From: Cognatilysobacter tabacisoli
GTDB lineage: Bacteria; Pseudomonadota; Gammaproteobacteria; Xanthomonadales; Xanthomonadaceae
Length of the DNA stretch: 64,000 nucleotides
Direction: 5' to 3'
Assembly (NCBI RefSeq): GCF_003586305.1
Contig: NZ_QXJI01000001.1
Span: 372,001-436,000, forward strand
The notes beneath the pieces are model-generated. The model was given only the letters and a program-made list of their open reading frames with translations. It was not told the origin of the DNA and made no database searches. The position numbers and the translations under genes were made by a program. Of the stretch, positions 37,761 through 46,584 are shown in pieces (the first letter of the stretch is position 1; each line of letters opens with the position of its first letter).

Positions 37761-37816
37761 TTCGGGAAGTTGAATCGACCGCCGCGTCGCCACGTCACCG
37801 CGTTGCCGCGCCGACG

Positions 37817-39085
37817 TCAGAACCCGCGGTACTGGCCCTGGCGGATCCACAGCGTCGCCAGCCACTTCTCGCCGCGCTGCACCGGCGCGCCGGCGTGCAG
37901 CGAGTCGACATCGGGCGAGCCGTCGTCGTGCAGGTTGTCGAAGATCACCGCGCGCCCGGCCTGCGGCTGCACGCGCACGCCGGCGACGGGGAACTCCGTC
38001 TCGCCGCCGGCCTCGACCTCGTTGAGGTACACGCAGATCGTCCGCGCGCGGTTGCCGGCTTCGGGGTGGTCGCGCTCGATCGCGCCGGGCGGGCAGTAGT
38101 CGCGGTGCGGGCGGTACTCCTGCCCGGGCTGGTAGCGCAGCACGACGAGGTGCTCGGCGTTCGGCAGCGGCAGGCGTGCGGCGTGCGCCATGCGCACCTG
38201 CACCAGCCGCAGCGACAGGTCCTCAGTGACCGGGTCGAACGCGGCGTCGTGGCTGGTGCGCAGCTCGATCGCGCGCGGCAGCCCGGTCTCCGGGTCGACC
38301 GTGCGCGACGGCCGCAGCATCGGCTCGGCGCACGCGGCCAGCAGCCGGCACTCGTCGGCCGACAGCAGCCGGTCGACCTGCATCACCTTCGGCCGCGCCG
38401 ACAGCAGCTGCACCGGCGGCAGGTCGAGGTGCTCCTCCAGCGCCAGCCGGCGCGCCGGCCGACGGTCGGGCGGCGGCAGCGGCACGGCGATGCGCGGCAG
38501 CGGGCCGATCCCGCGCTGCGCCAGCTGCACGCGCAGCTGCGCGGCGGCCTTGGGCTGCGGCGCGCAGCCTTCGCCGCGGTCGAGGCGCTCGGCCAGCAGC
38601 CGCGCCGACACCGCGTCGCCGCGCTCGGCGGCGCGCTCGAACAGCTGCAGGCTGGAGACCTGGTCGGCCTCGTTCGGCTTGCGCCCGAAGTGGATCGCCG
38701 CCGCGCGCAGCGCCGGCGGGTAGTCGGCCTGCATCGCGGTGAACAGCCGCTCGTTGATCCGCGAGTCGTTCGGCATCGCGGTGCCGCCGAGCGCGATCAG
38801 CGCCAGGAAGTACCCGGCGATCGGGCTGCCGGCCTGCTCGGCGCGCAGCAGCCAGCCGATCGCGCCCACCACGTCGGTGTCGGTGCCGACCCCGTACATC
38901 AGCATCCGCGCCGTTTCGATCTGCGCGTTCGCCAGCCCGGCCTGCGCCGCGCGCAGGTGCCAGGAGTAGGCCTCTTCCATCTGCTGGCGCGCGACCAGCG
39001 CCGAGCCGAGCGTGAACCACGCCGTCGGCACCTTGGCCGCGGCGGCCAGGCGCAGTTGGTGCAGTTCGGGGTCGTGGACGGTCAT
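37817..39085 (-). CDS. Sel1-repeat / 2-oxoglutarate Fe(II) dioxygenase (prolyl 4-hydroxylase-like)
   Basis: This 422-residue protein has N-terminal Sel1/TPR-like helical repeats (AYSWHLRAAQAGLANAQIE, AIGWLLRAEQAGSPIAGYF) over about 1-190. The C-terminal double-stranded beta-helix oxygenase has the metal ligands His and Asp in YRPHRDYC, the second His in SLHAGAPV, and the 2-oxoglutarate-binding Lys in RGEKWLATLW. It may hydroxylate a protein partner bound by the repeats; the target is unknown. Confidence 0.85.
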   Translation of the reverse strand: MTVHDPELHQLRLAAAAKVPTAWFTLGSALVARQQMEEAYSWHLRAAQAGLANAQIETARMLMYGVGTDTDVVGAIGWLLRAEQAGSPIAGYFLALIALGGTAMPNDSRINERLFTAMQADYPPALRAAAIHFGRKPNEADQVSSLQLFERAAERGDAVSARLLAERLDRGEGCAPQPKAAAQLRVQLAQRGIGPLPRIAVPLPPPDRRPARRLALEEHLDLPPVQLLSARPKVMQVDRLLSADECRLLAACAEPMLRPSRTVDPETGLPRAIELRTSHDAAFDPVTEDLSLRLVQVRMAHAARLPLPNAEHLVVLRYQPGQEYRPHRDYCPPGAIERDHPEAGNRARTICVYLNEVEAGGETEFPVAGVRVQPQAGRAVIFDNLHDDGSPDVDSLHAGAPVQRGEKWLATLWIRQGQYRGF

Positions 39086-39134
39086 CGCGGCGCAGCGTAA
39101 CCGAGCCGCCGGCGGCCCCGCACCCCGCGGCCGG

Positions 39135-39284
39135 TCAGCGCGCCATCAGCACGAACGCCCCCAGCAGCACGACCTTGAACAGCACGAGCGCGACGATCAG
39201 CGCGCCGTGCAGCAGCGCGGCGTACCGGTCGGCGCGTCGCGAGGTCGGGGCGGGGCGGTCGGGCATCGCGCGGGAGTCGGGCAT
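39135..39284 (-). CDS. Possible small membrane protein
   Basis: A 49-residue frame has a basic N-terminus and one strong hydrophobic segment ([20 protein letters not shown]), ending at the TGA of 39135. It lies downstream of no obvious ribosome binding site, and the start (39284 or 39266) is uncertain. The membrane segment makes coding plausible but not proven. Confidence 0.35.
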   Translation of the reverse strand: MPDSRAMPDRPAPTSRRADRYAALLHGALIVALVLFKVVLLGAFVLMAR

Positions 39285-39355
39285 CGCGGGGTGGAGGCGG
39301 GTGGGTGCGGACCGGGATCGGCCCACAGCATGCCCCGGTGCGGCGCGCAGCGCGG

Positions 39356-39398
39356 AAAAAAGAAAAACCGGGCCGCCACAAGGCAGGGACGGCCCGGT
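39356..39398 (-). terminator. Strong orphan terminator on the minus strand
   Basis: Nine-bp arms (39367-39375 and 39390-39398) are followed on the minus strand by TTTTTCTTTTTT. No clear minus-strand gene lies upstream (39399-39637), so it may end an unannotated small RNA, or act as an attenuator for the small frame at 39135-39284. Confidence 0.7.
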
Positions 39399-39595
39399 CG
39401 TGTCACGTCGACGGCCATCCCGGGACAGGAGGGAGGGAGGGGGACCGTCGCGGACATCGCCAGCAGAGAGAGCACGCAACCCTTGCCGGTTGCGTGGTGG
39501 ATTACGCGCGCGGCAGACGCTCGGATGCACGCCGCGCGCGGCCGGTTCACGCGCGCGGCGCAGGCGCGTCCGGCCGGGCGGCGCGCCCGCCGCGC

Positions 39596-39601
39596 TACAA
39601 T
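39596..39601 (+). promoter_or_regulatory. Candidate -10 box of icmF
   Basis: TACAAT lies 36 bases before the icmF ATG. It is identical to the -10 box ahead of feoA. No clear -35 box is seen in the very GC-rich upstream bases. Confidence 0.35.
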
Positions 39602-39637
39602 CCGGTATCAGCTGAAACCGTATTGAAAGGCCGCGCC

Positions 39638-42600
39638 ATGAGCACCCCCGCGAGCAACCTCCCCGACGTGCAGGCAGAGACCAGCCCGCTGCGCTTCGTC
39701 ACCGCCGCCAGCCTGTTCGACGGCCACGACGCGGCGATCAACATCATGCGCCGGCTGATCCAGGGGCAGGGCGCCGAGGTCATCCACCTCGGCCACAACC
39801 GCTCGGTCGAGGACGTCGTCCGCGCCGCCCTGCAGGAAGACGCCGACGGCATCGCGCTGTCGAGCTACCAGGGCGGCCACGTCGAGTACTTCAAGTACAT
39901 GGTCGACATGCTGCGCGAGCGCGGCGCCGGCCACATCCGCGTGTTCGGCGGCGGCGGCGGCACGATCACTCCGGAGGAAATCCGCGAGCTGCAGGACTAC
40001 GGCGTCGAGCGCATCTACCACCCCAACGACGGCATGCACATGGGGCTGGTGGCGATGATCGAGGACGTCATCCGCCGCGCCGGCGAGGGCCGACGCAACG
40101 CGGCCGACCCCAAGGCCACGCCCGACATCGACGACGAGATCACCATCGGCCGCACCCTCAGCGCGATCGAGGAGGGCGTGTTCGACGAGGCCCAGCTCGC
40201 GCACCTGCGCAAGCAGTGGCAGCTGGCCGGCGGCAAGACCCCGGTCATCGGCATCACCGGCACCGGCGGCGCCGGCAAGTCGTCGGTCACCGACGAGCTG
40301 CTGAACCGCTTCCTCGCCTCGTTCCCCGACATGCGCATCGCGGTGATCTCGGTCGACCCGACCCGCCGCCGCACCGGCGGTGCGCTGCTCGGCGACCGCA
40401 TCCGCATGAACACCCTGCGCTCCAAGCGCGTGTACATGCGCTCGATGGCGACCCGCCGCCAGCACGTGGCCACCAACGCGGTGCTGAAGGATTGCGTCGG
40501 CTTTCTCAAGGGGCTGGGCTACGACCTGGTCATCGTCGAGACCGCCGGCATCGGCCAGTCCGACTCGGAGATCGTCGACCTCGTCGACTTCCCGATGTAC
40601 GTGATGACCAGCGACTTCGGCGCGCCGAGCCAGCTCGAGAAGATCGACATGCTCGATTTCGCCGAGCTCGTCGTGCTGAACAAGTTCGACAAGCGCGGCG
40701 CCGAGGACGCGCTGCGCGACGTGCGCAAGCAGTGGAAGCGCAACCGCGTCGCCTTCCAGACGCCCGACGAGGACGTGCCGGTCTACCCGACCATCGCCAG
40801 CCAGTTCAACGACCCCGGCATCAGCTGGATGTTCGCCAACCTGTGCCGGCTGCTGCGCGAGAAGCTCGGCCTGCCGGCCGAGAAGTGGACCCCGCACCTC
40901 GACACCAGTCTGCGCGAGCCGCGCGCCACGGTGCTGATCCCGGGCAGCCGCGTGCGGTACCTGGCCGAGATCGCCGAGCAGGGCCGCGGCATCAACCGCC
41001 AGATCGAGACCCAGGCCGAGGTCGCCGACCGCGCGCAGTCGCTGTGGCAGGCGCTGCACGAACTCGGCGACGCGAAGCTGCCGAAGGCGCTCGACCTGTA
41101 CGACAGCGCCGACGTCACCCCGGGCGCCGCCGCGCCGGTCGCGCCTGCGGGCACGAACGTCCCCGACAGCCCGTCGCCTGCAGTCCCCGTGCCGGCCGAC
41201 GCCGCGCCGGACCGCAGCCTGCTGACCCTGCGCCAGCGCTACAACGACGCCGTGCAGACGCTCTCGTCCGAAGCGCTCAAGCTGCTGCGCGAGTGGCCGG
41301 CCCGGCTGAAGTCGATCACCGACGACGTCAACGAGTACCAGGTCCGCGACAAGACCATCCGCGTCGAGAACTACCGCGAGTCGCTGAGCCACCAGAAGAT
41401 CCCGAAGATCGCCGCGCCGAAGTTCAAGGGCTGGGGCGAGCTGCTGACGTTCCTGCAGAAGGAAAACCTGCCCGGCTACTACCCGTACACCGGTGGCGTG
41501 TACCCGTACCGCCGCACCGGCGAGGACCCGATCCGCATGTTCGCCGGCGAGGGCACGCCCGAACGCACCAACCGCCGCTTCCACTACCTGTCGGTCGGCC
41601 AGCCGGCCGCGCGCCTGTCGACCGCGTTCGACTCCGTCACGCTGTACGGCGAAGACCCGGCGCCGCGCCCGGACATCTACGGCAAGATCGGCAACTCCGG
41701 CGTCAACATCGCCACGCTCGACGACATGAAGAAGCTGTACTCCGGCTTCGACCTGTGCGCGCCCAGCACGTCGGTGTCGATGACGATCAACGGCCCGGCG
41801 CCGATGATCCTGGCGATGTTCATGAACACCGCGATCGACCAGCAGGTCGAGAAGTACCTGCGCGCCGACCAGGCCCGCTGGGACGCCGCCCACGACAGGA
41901 TCGAAAGGATGTTCGAAGGGCGCGTGCGCCCCACCTACAGCGGCATGCTGCCGGAGACCAACGACGGCCTCGGGCTGGGGCTGCTCGGCGTCACCGGCGA
42001 CCAGGTCGTCGAGCGCGACGTCTACGAGAAGATCAAGGCCGAGACCCTGCGCACCGTGCGCGGCACCGTGCAGGCCGACATCCTGAAAGAGGACCAGGCC
42101 CAGAACACCTGCATCTTCAGCACCGAGTTCGCGCTGCGGATGATGGGCGATATCCAGCAATACTTCGTCGACAACGGGGTGCGCAACTTCTACTCGGTGA
42201 GCATCTCCGGCTACCACATCGCCGAGGCCGGGGCGAACCCGATCAGCCAGCTCGCCTTCACCCTGAGCAACGGCTTCACCATCGTCGAGTACTACCTCGC
42301 GCGCGGGATGAAGATCGACGACTTCGCGCCGAACCTGTCGTTCTTCTTCAGCAACGGCATGGACCCGGAGTACACCGTCATCGGCCGCGTCGCCCGCCGC
42401 ATCTGGGCCCGCGCCATGCGCGAGCGCTACGGCGCGTCCGCGCGCAGCCAGATGATGAAGTACCACATCCAGACCAGCGGCCGGTCCCTGCACGCGCAGG
42501 AGATCCAGTTCAACGACATCCGCACCACGCTGCAGGCCCTGTACGCGCTGTTCGACAACTGCAACTCGCTGCACACCAACGCCTACGACGAGGCGATCAC

Positions 42601-43162
42601 CACGCCGACCGAAGAGAGCGTGCGCCGCGCCGTCGCCATCCAGATGATCATCAACAAGGAGCTGGGGCTGAACTTCAATGAGAACCCCTGGCAGGGCAGC
42701 TTCGTCGTCGACCAGCTCACCGACCTGGTCGAGGAGGCCGTCTACAAGGAGTTCGAGGCGATCAGCGAGCGCGGCGGCGTGCTCGGCGCGATGGACACCA
42801 TGTACCAGCGCGGGAAGATCCAGGAAGAGTCGCTGTACTACGAGCACAAGAAGCACGACGGCAGCCTGCCGCTGATCGGCGTCAACACCTTCCTGCCGAA
42901 GGACCACGGCGGCGACATCGTCACCGAGATCGAACTGATCCGCTCGACCGAAGGCGAGAAGGGCCAGCAGATCGAGAACGTCGCCGGCTACAAGGCCAAC
43001 CGCAACGCCTTCGCCGCCGACGGCCTCAAGCCGCTACAGGCCACCGCCCGCGAGCGCCGCAACGTGTTCGCCAGCCTGATGGACGCGGTGAAGACCCACA
43101 GCTTGGGCCAGATCAGCCATGCCCTTTATGATGTGGGCGGGGAGTACCGCCGCAACATGTAA
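39638..43162 (+). CDS. icmF: Fused isobutyryl-CoA mutase (B12-binding, G-protein chaperone and mutase domains)
   Basis: This 1174-residue coenzyme-B12 enzyme has an N-terminal cobalamin domain with the lower-ligand His30 in LFDGHDAA, then a MeaI-type GTPase (P-loop GTGGAGKSS at about 208-216, [16 protein letters not shown]). A Pro/Ala linker of about 40 residues and the large mutase TIM barrel follow (from about 560; [28 protein letters not shown]). This order defines IcmF and differs from methylmalonyl-CoA mutase. It interconverts isobutyryl- and n-butyryl-CoA, and in some members isovaleryl- and pivalyl-CoA. Valine and leucine catabolism genes nearby fit. Substrate specificity needs alignment. 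Confidence 0.9.
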   Translation: MSTPASNLPDVQAETSPLRFVTAASLFDGHDAAINIMRRLIQGQGAEVIHLGHNRSVEDVVRAALQEDADGIALSSYQGGHVEYFKYMVDMLRERGAGHIRVFGGGGGTITPEEIRELQDYGVERIYHPNDGMHMGLVAMIEDVIRRAGEGRRNAADPKATPDIDDEITIGRTLSAIEEGVFDEAQLAHLRKQWQLAGGKTPVIGITGTGGAGKSSVTDELLNRFLASFPDMRIAVISVDPTRRRTGGALLGDRIRMNTLRSKRVYMRSMATRRQHVATNAVLKDCVGFLKGLGYDLVIVETAGIGQSDSEIVDLVDFPMYVMTSDFGAPSQLEKIDMLDFAELVVLNKFDKRGAEDALRDVRKQWKRNRVAFQTPDEDVPVYPTIASQFNDPGISWMFANLCRLLREKLGLPAEKWTPHLDTSLREPRATVLIPGSRVRYLAEIAEQGRGINRQIETQAEVADRAQSLWQALHELGDAKLPKALDLYDSADVTPGAAAPVAPAGTNVPDSPSPAVPVPADAAPDRSLLTLRQRYNDAVQTLSSEALKLLREWPARLKSITDDVNEYQVRDKTIRVENYRESLSHQKIPKIAAPKFKGWGELLTFLQKENLPGYYPYTGGVYPYRRTGEDPIRMFAGEGTPERTNRRFHYLSVGQPAARLSTAFDSVTLYGEDPAPRPDIYGKIGNSGVNIATLDDMKKLYSGFDLCAPSTSVSMTINGPAPMILAMFMNTAIDQQVEKYLRADQARWDAAHDRIERMFEGRVRPTYSGMLPETNDGLGLGLLGVTGDQVVERDVYEKIKAETLRTVRGTVQADILKEDQAQNTCIFSTEFALRMMGDIQQYFVDNGVRNFYSVSISGYHIAEAGANPISQLAFTLSNGFTIVEYYLARGMKIDDFAPNLSFFFSNGMDPEYTVIGRVARRIWARAMRERYGASARSQMMKYHIQTSGRSLHAQEIQFNDIRTTLQALYALFDNCNSLHTNAYDEAITTPTEESVRRAVAIQMIINKELGLNFNENPWQGSFVVDQLTDLVEEAVYKEFEAISERGGVLGAMDTMYQRGKIQEESLYYEHKKHDGSLPLIGVNTFLPKDHGGDIVTEIELIRSTEGEKGQQIENVAGYKANRNAFAADGLKPLQATARERRNVFASLMDAVKTHSLGQISHALYDVGGEYRRNM

Positions 43163-43187
43163 CGCGACTGGCAAGGGTCGCGAGAAG

Positions 43188-43216
43188 AGGCGTGCCCATC
43201 GGGCGCGCCTTTTTTG
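43188..43216 (+). terminator. Intrinsic terminator of icmF
   Basis: Ten-bp arms (43188-43197 and 43201-43210, one T-G wobble) are followed by TTTTTTGTTAT. It lies 26 bases after the icmF stop and just before the ribosome binding site of the next gene. Confidence 0.85.
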
Positions 43217-43244
43217 TTATCCACCATGCGCAACAGGGAGTCGC

Positions 43245-45032
43245 ATGACCATCCGCACCGCGCTTTGGCGCCTGATCGCGTCGGCCGCCTTCGTCACCGT
43301 CAGCAGCGCCGCGTTCGCGCAGGCCGCCCCGGATCCGCAGGAATCCGTTGAGCTGGTCAAGGCACGGAAGGCCGATGCCTACCGCGAGGTCCTCCAGCGC
43401 TTCGACGCCGCCCTGCAGGCCGCGCCGAAGGACGCCGCGCTCGCGGTGAAGCGGTGCGAATACATCGCCGCGTTCACCGACGAGGAGTACGGCGAGTGGG
43501 TCGAAGGCGCGCCCGCGGAGCTCGAGGCCTGCCAGCAGCACCTCACCACCGCGCATCCCAGGTCGCCCGAGGCGCGCCTCTACCTGCAGCAACAGCTGTG
43601 GGGCGAGGAGGCCGTCGAGGCGGGCGAGGCCCTTTTGAAACAGGCCGATGCCTGGGCGCCTGCGCTGCGCGCGAAGCTGCTGGCGCACCTGTCGGAAATG
43701 CACGGCTACGAGGACAACGACGCGCGCGCGGGCGAGCTCGCGGTGCAGTCCGTCGGCCTGGGCGATCGCACGCGCCTGGCCACTGCGGTGGAATACCACG
43801 CCAGCCAGCAGGAGTACGCCGCGGGTGCCCGGCTGCTGGCACAGGCGCCGCCGGCCGATGAACGCTGGATCGCCGAAGGGCGCATCAAGGCCGCCCTCGC
43901 ACTGCCGGACGGGCGCGTGGCGCTGGGCGAGCTGCGCCGGTACGCGTCGGCGAAGTTCGAGATCAACGACGACCTGGCCGGCCGCGTGCACCTGCATGCC
44001 GGCGACCTCGCCAGCGCCGCGCGCCTGCTGAAGGCGTCCACCGGCAAGGGGGCCGAGGTCAAGCAGGCCCGCTTCGACGTGGCGCTGGCGACGGGCAATT
44101 ACGCCGCCGCGGCGGACCTGGTCGACCTCACCGACGGCGACAACCTGCCGGAGAACGCGCAGCGGTTCGCCCAGGTGCTGACGGCAGCCCCGCACATGCT
44201 GCTCATCAAGCCGTCGATGCTGGCGGGCGTGATCATGGCCGGCGCGATGCTGCTCATGCTGGCGCTGCTGCCTGCCGTCATCCTCGTGCCGGTGCACTAC
44301 CGCGGCCTCACCCGACGCCTCGCGGGCCGCGTGCCGGTGCCGCTGTTCGAGCGCGTCGGCCTGCGCCACGCGTGGTTCGGCATGGCGGTGTTCCTGGTCG
44401 TGCCGTTGGCCGTGGGCGCCATGGTCGAACCGGGTGCCGTCGTGAGCCAGCTCGGCGAAGGCGATGTCGGCGACCCCGGGGCGATGTTCCGCGTGATGCT
44501 GTGGGGCACGACGGCCGGGTTGGCCTGCCTGCTCCTTGGCGCGCGCGGCATGGGCCTGCGGCACCTCATCGGCGGCGCGCCCACGTGGGGCTCGACGGGG
44601 CGGGTGCTGCTGGCGTGGATGGGCCTGTTGGCCATCGGCAGCCTGCTCGGCTGGTTCCACAGCGGCGCGGGTGGGGCCGAAACGCAGCAGACGCAGATGG
44701 TCCAGGCCTTGGCCAAGGGCGGCGCGAGCGAGGCGGGCCTGGCGGTCACCCTGCTGCTGATGGCGGTGGTGGCCCCGGTGGCGGAAGAGATCGTGTTCCG
44801 TGGGCTGCTGCTGGGCGGGCTCAGCCGGCACATCGGCTTCGCGTGGGCCAACCTCCTGCAGTCGGCGCTATTCGCCGTAAGCCACAACGACTGGCCGCGG
44901 CTCCCGTTCTATCTGGCGATGGGCCTGCTGGGCGGTTGGCTGGTGCGCCGCAGCGGCTCCCTGGGCTCGGCGATCGCGCTGCATGTGCTCAACAACATGC
45001 TGGCGGTGATCCTGGTGATCCACTACAACTGA
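43245..45032 (+). CDS. CPBP-family intramembrane metalloprotease with N-terminal helical-repeat domain
   Basis: This 595-residue protein has a signal peptide (AAFAQAA), an extracytoplasmic helical, TPR-like region (about 25-310) and a C-terminal membrane domain with about seven segments. The CPBP/Abi motifs are present: EEIVFRGLLLGG (EExxxR), LFAVSHND (FxxxH) and HVLNN (HxxxN). CPBP proteases process membrane substrates or act in bacteriocin immunity. The large N-terminal domain is unusual. The gene lies between icmF and a decayed copy of the icmF 3' end. Confidence 0.85.
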   Translation: MTIRTALWRLIASAAFVTVSSAAFAQAAPDPQESVELVKARKADAYREVLQRFDAALQAAPKDAALAVKRCEYIAAFTDEEYGEWVEGAPAELEACQQHLTTAHPRSPEARLYLQQQLWGEEAVEAGEALLKQADAWAPALRAKLLAHLSEMHGYEDNDARAGELAVQSVGLGDRTRLATAVEYHASQQEYAAGARLLAQAPPADERWIAEGRIKAALALPDGRVALGELRRYASAKFEINDDLAGRVHLHAGDLASAARLLKASTGKGAEVKQARFDVALATGNYAAAADLVDLTDGDNLPENAQRFAQVLTAAPHMLLIKPSMLAGVIMAGAMLLMLALLPAVILVPVHYRGLTRRLAGRVPVPLFERVGLRHAWFGMAVFLVVPLAVGAMVEPGAVVSQLGEGDVGDPGAMFRVMLWGTTAGLACLLLGARGMGLRHLIGGAPTWGSTGRVLLAWMGLLAIGSLLGWFHSGAGGAETQQTQMVQALAKGGASEAGLAVTLLLMAVVAPVAEEIVFRGLLLGGLSRHIGFAWANLLQSALFAVSHNDWPRLPFYLAMGLLGGWLVRRSGSLGSAIALHVLNNMLAVILVIHYN

Positions 45033-45099
45033 CGCCGCAGCACTTGGTCCGGCGAAAAGAACAAAGCGTAAAGGGGCAGGCTTCACAGCCCGACCTGGT

Positions 45100-45344
45100 G
45101 TCGATGTCGAGCCGATCCGGTCGACCGAACGCGAGAAGAGCCAGTAGATCGAGAGCGTCCAAGGCCACCAAGCCCACCGCAACGCGTTCTTCGCCGATGG
45201 ACTCCCGCCGCCAAACAAGGCGACCGCCCGCAAAAAAGCCGCAATGTATTCGTCAGTCCGAGGAACGCGGTGAAGACGCACTCGTTCGAGCGGATCAGCC
45301 ATGCGTTGTACGATGTGCGCGGGGAATGCAGGAGGAACATGTGA
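45100..45344 (+). pseudogene. Decayed duplicate of the icmF 3' end
   Basis: Translated, this stretch gives IRSTEREKSQ, a stop (TAG 45145-45147), then IESVQGHQAHRNAFFADG. After a frameshift it gives NVFVSPRNAVKTHSFERISH and ALYDVRGECRRNM ending in TGA 45342-45344. It matches the last roughly 75 residues of IcmF (for example [33 protein letters not shown]) residue by residue. It is non-functional. The repeat brackets the CPBP gene and borders the low-GC cassette. The bases 45033-45099 before it hold nothing recognisable. Confidence 0.9.
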
Positions 45345-45378
45345 TTGTCCCGGTCGCCAAAATGAAGGAATCCATCCG

Positions 45379-46584
45379 ATGCGCTTGATTCCTAGCGATC
45401 CAGATATTGAAACGCTGGTTAGGCGGATCGATAGCGATGAGATTGATCTGCAGCCGGAGTTCCAACGGGGGGATATCTGGCCTGTCGGAAAGCGTCAGCG
45501 CTTGATAGACAGCGTGCTCCGCGACTGGCATGTGCCTCCGATCCATTTGATTCTCGAAGAGGACAGTCAGAAGCTCTCAGTCTTGGACGGGCAGCAGCGA
45601 CTTTCGGCGATCCGCGGATTTATTCATGACGAGTTCGCGATTGATGGTCGAATTCAGCCGTTCTCACCCATTACGTGGGGCATGCATGGGCAGCGGTTCT
45701 CTCAGCTTAGTCATGAGCAGCAGCGAAGGTTTCTTCGATTCTCTATCCGCATATTCACCCTTGTGGACTTTGAGCCTGCCGAGCCTGGAGAGCTTTTCTA
45801 TCGACTCAATCACTTGTCATCATTGACAGCCGCTGAGCAACGGAACGCGTTCTTCGGCGAAACAAGGCGACAGGTTAAGCGCCTGGTAGATCAGTTAGAA
45901 GTGCTGGGCCTTGCGGGTGGAGTTTTCGGGTTTTCAAATGCGCGGATGGCTTATGACGACGTACTGGCCCGTGCCCTTTATGTCTTGGAGTCGCGCACTT
46001 TAAGGGTTAAAGCTACATCGAGTGCGCTCGCAGATCGATACCGGAAAGGCGAGGAGTTTTCAGAGAATTCGGTTGCCGCCGTTTCGCGGGCGCTTGTAGT
46101 AATGGCTGAGTCGCAGCGAAGGGCTGACATGCCTCTTCGTCTGAACAAGGCGACGGCGCAGTCATGGCTCGTTTTCTTCTCGGTCGCGATGCGCGAAGCA
46201 TCCGTCTCGAGCAATACTCTCTCCTCCTTTATGGAAGAGTTCGAGCAGAAGCGAGAACAATTTGTCGCGCGTGGTCTATCCGGAGAAGGAGGTCTAGAAT
46301 TTATCGCAGAGGGCGTGATACGAATTCCGCCGTCCTTGTCGGCCGACGCGATGTATACCTATGTCGATCGATCGACATCAAGAGTTGCAGACGTCATGTC
46401 CGTGACACTCAGGGACTTGGTGATCTGGTTGTTCTTCTTCGACTTCCTCGAGAGTCGTTACATTCGCTACTCATCTGATAACGCTTCGCGCCAGCAGCTC
46501 TATCAGCTGGTTAATTCTGGTTGCGAGGGTGTGTTCTCCGTAGATCACCTTGCATTCGGTCTCGACTGGGGGGTTGAGCTGTGA
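45379..46584 (+). CDS. DUF262 / GmrS-N-like protein of a two-gene cassette
   Basis: This 401-residue protein starts at ATG 45379, eight bases after AAGGAA. The N-terminal DUF262 (ParB/sulfiredoxin-like nucleotidase) fold shows LQPEFQRGDIWPVGKRQRLI (24-43) and the hallmark DGQQRL at 70-75. The rest is helical with no HNH or DUF1524 nuclease motif visible, unlike GmrSD proteins. The base composition is far more AT-rich than the flanks, indicating transfer. The stop overlaps the ATPase start by GTGA. DUF262 proteins occur in type IV restriction and other phage-defence systems. Confidence 0.85.
   Translation: MRLIPSDPDIETLVRRIDSDEIDLQPEFQRGDIWPVGKRQRLIDSVLRDWHVPPIHLILEEDSQKLSVLDGQQRLSAIRGFIHDEFAIDGRIQPFSPITWGMHGQRFSQLSHEQQRRFLRFSIRIFTLVDFEPAEPGELFYRLNHLSSLTAAEQRNAFFGETRRQVKRLVDQLEVLGLAGGVFGFSNARMAYDDVLARALYVLESRTLRVKATSSALADRYRKGEEFSENSVAAVSRALVVMAESQRRADMPLRLNKATAQSWLVFFSVAMREASVSSNTLSSFMEEFEQKREQFVARGLSGEGGLEFIAEGVIRIPPSLSADAMYTYVDRSTSRVADVMSVTLRDLVIWLFFFDFLESRYIRYSSDNASRQQLYQLVNSGCEGVFSVDHLAFGLDWGVEL

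Noticed and set aside
43188-43216. Attachment site or integration hot spot at the icmF 3' end
   Set aside because: No integrase, tRNA or short exact direct repeat was seen; the downstream copy is a diverged partial gene duplicate and not a clean att repeat.
45301-45378. Upstream extension of the DUF262 gene to an ATG at 45301
   Set aside because: That part overlaps the decayed icmF tail in another frame; ATG 45379 has a good ribosome binding site and begins the DUF262 domain.
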